NCBI RefSeq assembly: GCF_003946095.1
Contig: NZ_RHOD01000001.1
Coordinates: 93,497 to 157,496 of the forward strand
DNA: 64,000 nt
From: Levilactobacillus lindianensis
GTDB taxonomy: Bacteria > Bacillota > Bacilli > Lactobacillales > Lactobacillaceae
Direction: 5' to 3'
Shown here: positions 40,904 through 48,523 of the stretch, in pieces
Position numbering within the stretch: position 1 is the stretch's first letter
Layout: every line of letters starts with the position of its first letter
Translations under genes and position numbers: made by a program
The notes under the pieces: generated by a model
What the model saw: only the letters and a program-made list of their open reading frames with translations
Told to the model about the DNA's origin: nothing
Databases searched by the model: none

Positions 40904-43057
40904 ATGAATGAATCAGAACGACACTTGGGCATGACCCACATGAATATGGACCACGATATGAAAGGCATGGACCACAGCCAAATGGACCATATGAACATGA
41001 ACAGCCAGGATATGGAACACCATGACATGAGTAATATGGATATGAGTAACATGGATATGGACATGGGTGACGGTCACATGATGCATATGGGCAACTTGAA
41101 ACGGAAGTTCTGGGTCTCCCTGATTCTCACCATCCCCGTCATTCTGATGTCGCCAATGATGGGCGTTACCCTCCCCTTCCAAGTGATCTTCCCTGGAAGT
41201 GACTGGATCGTCGCCATTCTTGGGACCATCCTCTTCTTCTATGGCGGGATGCCTTTCTTTAGCGGTGCCAAGGCCGAACTACAGATGAAGCAGCCAGCCA
41301 TGATGACCCTGATCGCCATGGGGATCGGCGTGGCCTACGTCTACAGTATCTACGCCGTGATCGCTAACAACCTCTTCCACGTTACGCCAACCGTCAACAA
41401 TTTCTTCTGGGAACTCTCAACCTTGATTGTCATCATGTTGTTGGGTCACTGGATTGAAATGAACACGGTCATGAATGCCGGGTCTGCCGTTGAAGCACTG
41501 GGCAAACTCTTGCCACAAGAAGCCCACGTGCTCGACGAAAATGGCAAGACCACTGATGTTCAACTCAGTGATCTGCAGGTTGGCCAGCTGGTCGCCGTGC
41601 GCGCTGGGGAACAAATCCCAGCCGACGCTACCATCATTTCTGGGAATTCTGACGTTAATGAATCCTTGGTTACCGGTGAATCTAAGGCTGTTAAGAAAGC
41701 CGTTGGCGACGCCGTCATCGGCGGTTCCGTCAATGGAACGGGCACCTTCACTGCTAAGGTCACGGGAACTGGCGAGACCGGTTACCTGGCTCAAGTGATG
41801 AAGCTCATCAGTGACGCTAAGAATGCCAAGTCCAAGTCAGAGAACTTGGCCAACAAAGTGGCGGGTTGGTTGTTCTACGCCGCACTCTTCGCCGGAATCC
41901 TCGCCTTTATTGTTTGGCTTACCGTGGCCAACCTCGCCGTGGCCTTACCAGTAGCCGTCGCCGTCTTCGTAATCGCTTGTCCACACGCTTTAGGTTTAGC
42001 CGTTCCTCTAGTGGTTTCTCGAAGCACCGCGATCGCCGCTCAAAATGGGTTGTTGATCCGGAACCGTAACGCCATGGAACAAGTTAACCAAATCAAGTAC
42101 GCCCTGATGGACAAGACCGGAACGTTGACGATGGGTGAATTCAAGGTTAACCACCTGGTCAGCCTCAGTGATGATCTCAGCGATAACGACGTCTTGGCCT
42201 TGATGGCTGGCTTGGAAAATGGGTCGAGTCACCCCTTAGCTACCGGGATCTTGACCGCTGCTAAGACGCAGAACGTAACCTTTACTGGTGCCTCTGACAC
42301 CCACCAAGAAACTGGAATGGGTCAATTTGGAACCATCGATGGCACCACGTATGGCGTTGTTGCCGTCAACTACCTGGACCAACATCAGTTAGCTTACGAC
42401 CACGACCAATTCACCACATTCGCCGCTGAAGGAAACTCGATCAGTTACCTCGTTGCCGGTGACCAAGTGCTCGGTCTCGTTGCCCAAGGTGACCAGATTA
42501 AGCCTGCCGCAAAACAACTGATTGCTTCTCTGAAGCACCAAGGTATCACGCCAGTTATGTTGACTGGGGACAACCAGGAAACGGCCAACAAGGTGGCTTC
42601 AAACATCGGGATCGACGATGTTCAGGCACGCCTGTTGCCCGAAGATAAGGAACGCCTGGTTCAGGAATACCAACACAAGGGTAAGGTCCTCTTCATTGGG
42701 GATGGGGTAAACGATGCCCCTAGCCTGACTCGTGCTGATATTGGGATTGCGATTGGTTCTGGGACCGATGTTGCCATTGAATCCGCCGACATTATCCTGG
42801 TTTCTAGCGATCCAGCCGATGTCATCCAGTTCTTAGACTTAGCCCGGGCAACGCGGCGGAAGATGACTGAAAACCTCTGGTGGGGTGCCGGTTATAACTT
42901 AATCGCCATTCCATTGGCTGCTGGGGTCTTGGCTCCTGTTGGCTTTATGTTGGACCCAATGGTCGGTGCCATTATCATGTCCTTGAGCACCATTATCGTG
43001 GCGATTAACGCCATGACATTGCGGATTAAGAATGTTAAGGACGTTGCTCAGGACTAG
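40904..43057 (+). CDS. copB: Copper-exporting P1B-type ATPase (CopB type)
   Basis: 717 residues; its ribosome-binding site GAAGGGAG lies in the end of copY. The first 63 residues are a metal-binding tail with about 19 Met and 9 His. The membrane metal motif is CPH (Cys359, IACPHALGLA), which is typical of CopB/P1B-3 pumps rather than the CPC of CopA. Other motifs are TGES, the phosphorylation site DKTGTLT (Asp403), HP in SSHPLA, MLTGDN and GDGVNDAPSL. It exports copper, or silver, from the cytoplasm using ATP. No copZ chaperone gene follows; an E1 element comes next. Confidence 0.95.
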   Translation: MNESERHLGMTHMNMDHDMKGMDHSQMDHMNMNSQDMEHHDMSNMDMSNMDMDMGDGHMMHMGNLKRKFWVSLILTIPVILMSPMMGVTLPFQVIFPGSDWIVAILGTILFFYGGMPFFSGAKAELQMKQPAMMTLIAMGIGVAYVYSIYAVIANNLFHVTPTVNNFFWELSTLIVIMLLGHWIEMNTVMNAGSAVEALGKLLPQEAHVLDENGKTTDVQLSDLQVGQLVAVRAGEQIPADATIISGNSDVNESLVTGESKAVKKAVGDAVIGGSVNGTGTFTAKVTGTGETGYLAQVMKLISDAKNAKSKSENLANKVAGWLFYAALFAGILAFIVWLTVANLAVALPVAVAVFVIACPHALGLAVPLVVSRSTAIAAQNGLLIRNRNAMEQVNQIKYALMDKTGTLTMGEFKVNHLVSLSDDLSDNDVLALMAGLENGSSHPLATGILTAAKTQNVTFTGASDTHQETGMGQFGTIDGTTYGVVAVNYLDQHQLAYDHDQFTTFAAEGNSISYLVAGDQVLGLVAQGDQIKPAAKQLIASLKHQGITPVMLTGDNQETANKVASNIGIDDVQARLLPEDKERLVQEYQHKGKVLFIGDGVNDAPSLTRADIGIAIGSGTDVAIESADIILVSSDPADVIQFLDLARATRRKMTENLWWGAGYNLIAIPLAAGVLAPVGFMLDPMVGAIIMSLSTIIVAINAMTLRIKNVKDVAQD

Positions 43058-43087
43058 CATTGGTTTAATTGGTTTAAAGATTAGGAG

Positions 43088-43274
43088 GCCGCCTGCGGCT
43101 GCCAGGGATTACACCTGCTATGGGGACGCTTCAGCCTGGGGACCAGGCTTCTCGCTCGATTTGAAGCCCCGCCAAAAACGCGGGTCTTCAAAGTCGCCCG
43201 TGATGTAAGGCCGAGAAAAACACTCGGTCTAACATCACCACCACGGCCGGCTCCATCCCTGACCTCCTCCGGCT
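43088..43274 (+). repeat. E1 structured intergenic element, copy 7 (reference copy)
   Basis: This 187-bp copy shows all parts. The closing stem is CAGGGAT/ATCCCTG. The hairpins are AGCCTGG/CCAGGCT, TTTGAAG with CCCGC/GCGGG and CTTCAAA, and GTGATGT plus CCGAG/CTCGG with ACATCAC. The ends are GCCGCCTGCGGC and CTCCTCCGGCT. It lies 30 bp past copB. Confidence 0.82.
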
Positions 43275-43335
43275 CACACTGATGGTCAATGCTAGTTGAT
43301 GGCAGTTGTATAAATATTATTTGTAATCAAAATCT

Positions 43336-43383
43336 AGAGACACAACCATCGATGAAACTCGACATGGTTGTGTCTCTTTTTTT
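43336..43383 (+). terminator. Terminator after copB and E1 copy 7
   Basis: Perfect arms AGAGACACAACCAT and ATGGTTGTGTCTCT are followed by seven T. Confidence 0.88.
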
Positions 43384-43486
43384 CTCTGCTGTTAGTCGTG
43401 CTCAGAATCAACTTGTCTACCGTCATGCAAAGGCTTACAATTTAGTTAGGAGTCAACTATATTCGGGGATTAGAGGAGGCCATTTT

Positions 43487-44701
43487 ATGTCAAAACTAGG
43501 AATCAAAGTAGTTGCCGCGCTGGCGCTATTTGTTGGTGGCGGTATGCTCACCACAACCACCGCTCAGGCATCTGCCTACAAGATTACGTCAAGTGAGGAT
43601 ATCACACCAACACCTTATTACTTAACAAGATATACCAAACCGCGGTATGCGTGGGATAAGACGCATACAAAGAAGATGACGGTGTTGAATTTTATTTACC
43701 CATACTACGATGAATACGTCGTCCAAAAGGTAACGATGCGTCATAACGGGAAAGACACCGCTTACTTTCATCTCAAAACCTGCTACGGCACCGACCTGGG
43801 CTATGTGACGACAGATGGCTTTAAAAAAGGATATAATCCTCAGGGAGATGAACAAATTCCCTTCGACGATGGCAACGCTAATCGACCAGCATCAGAACCC
43901 CATCGTCAGATGATTAATCCAACCACTAAAAAAGAATTTGCCAAAGCTGCTAAGCAGATCGGTGAATATGATTTCTATAAAACCACAAAGAAAATGACTT
44001 TCAACGTTCCCTTCACCGCTTATACAGGGTTTGGTGATGTTAATATTCCAATAACCATACCAGCTGGAACCCTTATTCAAGGGGAAGCCAATGCCAGCGG
44101 CCCGGCCTTCTTCTTGAGTGCCGGACTGTTGAGTCAAAAGATTCTCAACCCAGGTTACCGTGAAGGCTTGTGGCTACCAGAAGGTGGACTCAGTATCTAT
44201 AATCGCAAAAAGATGAAAAACTTTAAGCGTGTTAAACGCCCCGCTTACCTTCCTAAGAACGGGAGCACCGGCGACTTCTATTCTGGTGGCATGACTGCCA
44301 TGCAATACAGGGGATCGCTTCTCTCCAAGCAGTCGGTTCAAATTACCACTGATGGGTACGTTGAAGTCCGTCAAAACAATCCTAAAGACGACGCGATTGT
44401 CTACAGCTCTAAGCCAGCAACCTCCGTTAAAATCAAACGGACGCGGATTAAAGGCCACACCCGCTACCTTTACTTAGCCAAAAAGCTGAAGGGCTTCAAG
44501 ACCACAAAAGTTCGTTACAAAGGTAAACATCAATACCGATTAGCATTGGTTAACCTTCAAGATACTTATGAGACGCCACCGTACGACTCAGAGTACGATG
44601 ACATGCCTTACACGGTGCCATCAAGTTATTTCGGTATCATGCATCTGGGGGGTAAAACGTTCTATACCCCTTATGGCTCAATTCCCTACGATCTACCATA
44701 A
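43487..44701 (+). CDS. Secreted protein of unknown function
   Basis: 404 residues from ATG 43487, which has GAGGAGG upstream; the open frame extends 66 codons further without a ribosome-binding site and through the terminator. The signal peptide is clear (LGIKVVAALALFVGGGMLTT, cleavage near AQASA). The mature protein is rich in Lys, Tyr, Thr and Pro and looks beta-rich, with repeated stretches such as VKIKRTRIKGHTRYLYLAKK that resemble the SH3-like secreted proteins elsewhere in the window. No catalytic motif is recognised. The gene appears AT-richer than its neighbours. It has its own terminator. Confidence 0.72.
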   Translation: MSKLGIKVVAALALFVGGGMLTTTTAQASAYKITSSEDITPTPYYLTRYTKPRYAWDKTHTKKMTVLNFIYPYYDEYVVQKVTMRHNGKDTAYFHLKTCYGTDLGYVTTDGFKKGYNPQGDEQIPFDDGNANRPASEPHRQMINPTTKKEFAKAAKQIGEYDFYKTTKKMTFNVPFTAYTGFGDVNIPITIPAGTLIQGEANASGPAFFLSAGLLSQKILNPGYREGLWLPEGGLSIYNRKKMKNFKRVKRPAYLPKNGSTGDFYSGGMTAMQYRGSLLSKQSVQITTDGYVEVRQNNPKDDAIVYSSKPATSVKIKRTRIKGHTRYLYLAKKLKGFKTTKVRYKGKHQYRLALVNLQDTYETPPYDSEYDDMPYTVPSSYFGIMHLGGKTFYTPYGSIPYDLP

Positions 44702-44710
44702 GTAAATTAA

Positions 44711-44758
44711 AGAGTCGTAGTGTCAGCTGAATTGTCAGCTAGCGCTACGACTCTTTTT
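44711..44758. terminator. Bidirectional terminator
   Basis: Arms AGAGTCGTAG and CTACGACTCT enclose an inner TCAGCT pair and run into five T on the plus strand. It separates converging genes. Confidence 0.85.
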
Positions 44759-44768
44759 AATTTAAATT

Positions 44769-45710
44769 TTAATCTGTCCGCCAACGACGGAAAAGATTGA
44801 GAATTTTCTGCGCGTTGATGGAAAGAATCATGACCGCAATGATAATCAAGGATCCCCCCACCAAATCGAAACCGGTGAGTTGGACATTCAGGAAAATTAC
44901 GGAGAACACTGTAGCCGACAAGGGCTCGAAGGCATCTAGCAGACTGGCCGTTGTTGGGAGAATATATCCCAGAGCGTGTGCAAACATCAAGAATGGGAAA
45001 ATCGTCCCAAACAGCACGATAAAAGCAATCAGCCCCGCTTCTTGCCACGTCAGTGTCACTGGAACCAACCACAGGGGACCAAATATATTCAGGCAGATAC
45101 CGGCCAAAAACAGACCCCAACCGGTCACGTTAATTGCTCCAAATTTCGGTAATAATGGCCGGGGCAACAGGGTATTCGTCGCAACCCCAACCGCCGACAA
45201 CCCACCCCAGAAAAGGACGACGGGTGAGATAGCCAGGCTATTTAAGTGCCCATGGGTCACAATTAGAAACGTTCCCACAAAGGCAATCACCATGCCAACG
45301 CCCTCGGCGCGGGATGGCTTGGTATGTTTGAATAAAAAGTAATAAATGCTAATAATAAAGGGTCCAAGGAATTGAATGATCGTGGCGATCGGCGCACTTC
45401 CGTATTTAACGGCTTCAAAGTAGCACCATTGAACCGGCACCAATCCCAGCAGGCCGTAGCTGATGACGCGCAGGCTGGTCGACCGTTGTTTGAAAATCTC
45501 AAACGGGTGCGTCCCAATAATGAGGCCCATAACCAAGAGGATTAACCCGGCACTAATCATTCGAACCTGAGTCAACCACAGCGGGGTCACATGGGCATTT
45601 AAGATAAACAGGGTACTCGCGGCAACCCCGGAGACGCCCCATAACATGCAGGCCACACTAGCCAACAGAACGCCACGTAGATGATGTTGTTGGGTTACCA
45701 CGTCTGCCAC
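44769..45710 (-). CDS. DMT-superfamily (EamA) transporter
   Basis: 313 residues with ten predicted helices in two EamA halves: VLLASVACMLWGVSGVAASTLF and LGLVPVQWCYFEAVKYGSAPIAT in the first, GLSAVGVATNTLLP and FLMFAHALGYILPTTASLLDAFEPLSATVFS in the second. Such proteins move amino acids, nucleotide precursors or other metabolites; the substrate is unknown. The only in-frame start is GTG 45710, with a weak ribosome-binding site. A 14-codon open frame with GAGAGG and ATG 45739 overlaps it and stops at 45695, so translation may be coupled. Confidence 0.88.
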   Translation of the reverse strand: MADVVTQQHHLRGVLLASVACMLWGVSGVAASTLFILNAHVTPLWLTQVRMISAGLILLVMGLIIGTHPFEIFKQRSTSLRVISYGLLGLVPVQWCYFEAVKYGSAPIATIIQFLGPFIISIYYFLFKHTKPSRAEGVGMVIAFVGTFLIVTHGHLNSLAISPVVLFWGGLSAVGVATNTLLPRPLLPKFGAINVTGWGLFLAGICLNIFGPLWLVPVTLTWQEAGLIAFIVLFGTIFPFLMFAHALGYILPTTASLLDAFEPLSATVFSVIFLNVQLTGFDLVGGSLIIIAVMILSINAQKILNLFRRWRTD

Positions 45711-46115
45711 CGCCCAACTTCCATTCCGATCATAATCATTTTCATATTCCTCTCGTTTTCAAAGTTCACAATGCGAGATCCATTATAACAAATCTCGCGG
45801 GGAAACCCACGGGCTCCCGCTAAATCTTCATGAGAATATAATTTACAAGAATAATTATCATCGCACCCCAAAACAAAAAGGCCTCCGATAACCCGGAAGC
45901 CCCACAAACCCAGCTACGAATACGATCACAGCAACAATTGATGGTAGTCGCCCGACATATCCGTTTAATAAACTGCTGAGTATGAGTGTCAGGAGGCCAA
46001 GCCTCCCCTAACTCTGACGCCTATTTTACTCTATGACCGAATGACCGATCGTGTGCTATCACCCGGTTTGCTTGGCGAATAAATTAAAGGCCAACATAAC
46101 TTCAGGGCTAATTGA
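45711..46115. other. Gene-free gap with hairpins
   Basis: No gene of normal size. It holds the short overlapping frame upstream of the DMT gene, a terminator at 45875-45902, and a second imperfect hairpin at about 45968-46010 (GTCAG/CTGAC around GGAGGC/GCCTCC). Confidence 0.5.
45875..45902 (-). terminator. Terminator-like hairpin (minus strand)
   Basis: GGCCTCCG and CGGAAGCC pair with one mismatch; five T follow on the minus strand. It could end transcripts from the gene at 46116. Confidence 0.6.
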
Positions 46116-47114
46116 TCATGCATAAGCTACGGTCGACATGGCCGTAGAAACCTTGCCGGCTGCAGTAACAGTGATCGCATAGTCATCAACCTCACCGTCC
46201 CTCCACGCAAGTCGTCTGAAGGTTACCTTGCTTTGTGGCGTAGTAAATTCCTTGACCTGGGTCTTGGTGCCATCCCCCAGTCGATGGATCTTCTTAACCG
46301 CCAGACCATCCTTGAAATCAATCGTGGTGGTCTCACTCCACTCATCCACGATAACCACGCGTTGGACCATGCCATCCCGTTTGGCCACGCCAACTCTAAG
46401 ATTGCGCTTCCGATTGACTACCTTGATCTTGGTCGTCGTGTCCGGCAAATCACGGGCTAACTCACGCTTCAGCGGGTCGGAATAAGTTCCCCGGTACACC
46501 GCATCTGCTGGCAACCAGCCGATCTCCTGTCCCTTAGCCGTCTTAAAATTCAAGTAGCGGTGATGGGTCACCGTCGTCAGTGTTTGAAATGCGTAAATTG
46601 TCTGGTAGGCAAAATTTTTCGCGTATTCAACAGCGCTCGTATTCCCCACGGTTTCCGCTGGCATATCCCAGAAATCTTGATCTTGGTTTGGTAGCCAGTA
46701 AGCCGTCTTCTTCATGGTCGTATATGATTGAATTTTCTTATGCGACCGCAGCTTGCTGAGCGGAACGTAGCCACTATTCAGGTTGCTCCATACCACACCG
46801 CGAATCACCGATCCATGTTGTAGCGGTATCTGATCACTTTGTCTGATCTTACCGTAGCGCTTGCCCTTAATCCGCACCACTTTGGTTATCGTCCAAGTCC
46901 GCTTGGTACTCTTGTTTTTCCCAAGATAATTGCTATGTGGGTGACTGGCCCGAGGATAGCTGTAGACCTTGGTATTCTTGGCCTTGAAGGTCATAATCCG
47001 ATCTACCGGATATGGCGCTAACTTGATGTGCTTGGCGGCCTGAGCCGTGGTCGCGCCACCCCCTCCGATAACGAATCCCATCACCACAATCAATCCTAAC
47101 TTTATTCCCCGCAT
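46116..47114 (-). CDS. Secreted SH3/GW-like protein, paralogue A
   Basis: 332 residues with a signal peptide (LGLIVVMGFVIGGGGATTAQA). The mature part has YPVDRIMTFKAKNTKVYSYP, then GYVPLSKLRSHKKIQ, KKTAYWLPNQDQDFWDMPAE and AKGQEIGWLPADAVY, ending in a 100-residue beta domain (GMVQRVVIVDEW, DFKDGLAVKK). It matches the protein encoded at 47467 along its whole length in the same order, so the two arose by tandem duplication. The GYV/GWL elements resemble GW/SH3b wall-binding modules. No enzyme domain is seen. ATG 47114 has GGAGAGG about 11 bases upstream. Confidence 0.75.
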   Translation of the reverse strand: MRGIKLGLIVVMGFVIGGGGATTAQAAKHIKLAPYPVDRIMTFKAKNTKVYSYPRASHPHSNYLGKNKSTKRTWTITKVVRIKGKRYGKIRQSDQIPLQHGSVIRGVVWSNLNSGYVPLSKLRSHKKIQSYTTMKKTAYWLPNQDQDFWDMPAETVGNTSAVEYAKNFAYQTIYAFQTLTTVTHHRYLNFKTAKGQEIGWLPADAVYRGTYSDPLKRELARDLPDTTTKIKVVNRKRNLRVGVAKRDGMVQRVVIVDEWSETTTIDFKDGLAVKKIHRLGDGTKTQVKEFTTPQSKVTFRRLAWRDGEVDDYAITVTAAGKVSTAMSTVAYA

Positions 47115-47290
47115 CTCTGACGCGTCCTCTCCTGGATGGTCCTCGATTTAAATCTTGATGGGGACTATCGATTCATTGTATTAATTATAATTTTATTATA
47201 CTACAATCCGGGTAATTGCGTTCAATCACTCGAGTCTGAGGGGTGGAGGTTATGAGGTGGCAACACTCCTTTGAAAATGTGTAGATCAAA

Positions 47291-47321
47291 AGGGAGGCCT
47301 TGCCGATTGGCACGCCTCCCT
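47291..47321 (-). terminator. Terminator downstream of paralogue B and E2 copy 4
   Basis: AGGGAGGC pairs with GCCTCCCT; four T follow on the minus strand. Confidence 0.75.
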
Positions 47322-47351
47322 GGGTTGCTTTGAATTTTATGTGGTCGAAAC

Positions 47352-47462
47352 GTGTGAAGAAGGGCAGTCGACTCCGCTTAACCCCGCTAAGAAAATCATC
47401 CAAGACCAGGATGATTCTCTTAGCGACGTTAATGCTCGACGACTAACCGCCCTTTTTCACAC
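47352..47462 (+). repeat. E2 structured element, copy 4
   Basis: Outer helix GTGTGAA/TTCACAC, second helix AGTCG/CGACT, loop strands CTCCGCTTAACCCCG and ACGTTAATGCTC, distal helices GCTAAGA/TCTTAGC and AATCATCC/GGATGATT. It starts 5 bp from the stop of paralogue B. The flank before it (TTTGAATTTTA...GGTCGAAAC) is also shared with copy 5. Confidence 0.82.
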
Positions 47463-47466
47463 TCTT

Positions 47467-48474
47467 CTATGCCATCCACCCACCGACGTCAACGAAGCTA
47501 ACCTTCCCGGCCGGCGTTACCGTAACCTGATAGACAATCCCTTGAATATCAAAGTTAGCGCGGGCCTTAAAGGTCAGATTCGTGTCATCAGTTGGGGTCA
47601 ACGTGGCGACCTCTTTGACCGCACCAGTGGCGGTCCGGGTCGTCCGCGTGGTCACACGCCCATCTTTAAAATTGTAAATGATGGTCTGACTGTTCTGCTT
47701 TAACAAAACGACGCGTTGGACGACACCATCCTTGACGGCAACCCCCACCTTAACGTGACCCTTCTTATCAATGGTCGTGGTGGTCGTGCTGGTTCCTGTC
47801 AGATCGCGCGTTAATTCACGGTTAATCAGGTCGGGATAGGTGCCCTTGTTGAGTGTCTTTGCTGGTAACCAGCCAACCGCCTTACCCGCTGCCGTTTCCA
47901 GGTACAGGTATTGCTTCTTGCTGGTCGTGGTCAACGACTGAATCGCATACAACGTCCGGTAACCATAGGTGCTCCCATAATGTAACGCCACCGTGGTTCC
48001 TAGCGTCTTAGCCGGCATACTCCAGAAGTCATGCGTCGTCGTTGGGGTCCAGTAGGCCGTCTTCTGAAGAGACTTGAGCTGCGTGATCTTCTCGTGCGCC
48101 TTCAGTTTGTTCAAGGCAACATAGCCCCCAACTAATTTAGTAGAGGCTGGCTTCGACCCAATCACAATCGTCCCGTGAGACAACGGCTTAGCACTCACCA
48201 GAGCTAACCGCACGTAGCGTTTCCCCTTGACCGCCACAACCTTGGTGGCCGTCCACCGCTTCGTCGTACTCTTGGCCTGGCCTAAGGCGTGCTGGCCCGA
48301 AGCCGCGGCCTTAGGTGTCCGGTAAACCGGTGTCCCCTTGGCCTTAAACGTTAAGATTCGTTGCACGGGATACGTGGGTAACTTGACCCGACTCGCGGCC
48401 TGAGCTACCGTGACGCTGGTTCCCACGGTCAGCCCTAGGACGGCGGCGACCGTTAACTTTAACCATCTCTGCAT
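47467..48474 (-). CDS. Secreted SH3/GW-like protein, paralogue B
   Basis: 335 residues from ATG 48474, directly behind GGAGGAG; a start 12 codons upstream lacks a ribosome-binding site. The signal peptide (LTVAAVLGLTVGTSVTVAQA) is followed by YPVQRILTFKAKGTPVYRTP, GYVALNKLKAHEKI, LQKTAYWTPTTTHDFWSMPA and GKAVGWLPAKTLNKGTYPDL. A C-terminal beta domain follows (GVVQRVVLLKQN, NFKDGRVTTR). The order and many residues match paralogue A. It is likely a wall-associated protein of unknown role. The gene starts 50 bp after the C69 dipeptidase gene and may be co-transcribed with it. Confidence 0.75.
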   Translation of the reverse strand: MQRWLKLTVAAVLGLTVGTSVTVAQAASRVKLPTYPVQRILTFKAKGTPVYRTPKAAASGQHALGQAKSTTKRWTATKVVAVKGKRYVRLALVSAKPLSHGTIVIGSKPASTKLVGGYVALNKLKAHEKITQLKSLQKTAYWTPTTTHDFWSMPAKTLGTTVALHYGSTYGYRTLYAIQSLTTTSKKQYLYLETAAGKAVGWLPAKTLNKGTYPDLINRELTRDLTGTSTTTTTIDKKGHVKVGVAVKDGVVQRVVLLKQNSQTIIYNFKDGRVTTRTTRTATGAVKEVATLTPTDDTNLTFKARANFDIQGIVYQVTVTPAGKVSFVDVGGWMA

Positions 48475-48523
48475 AGTCTCCTCCTCCGAAACGCAAACGA
48501 CTGTTTCCAATTCTGACGATAGC

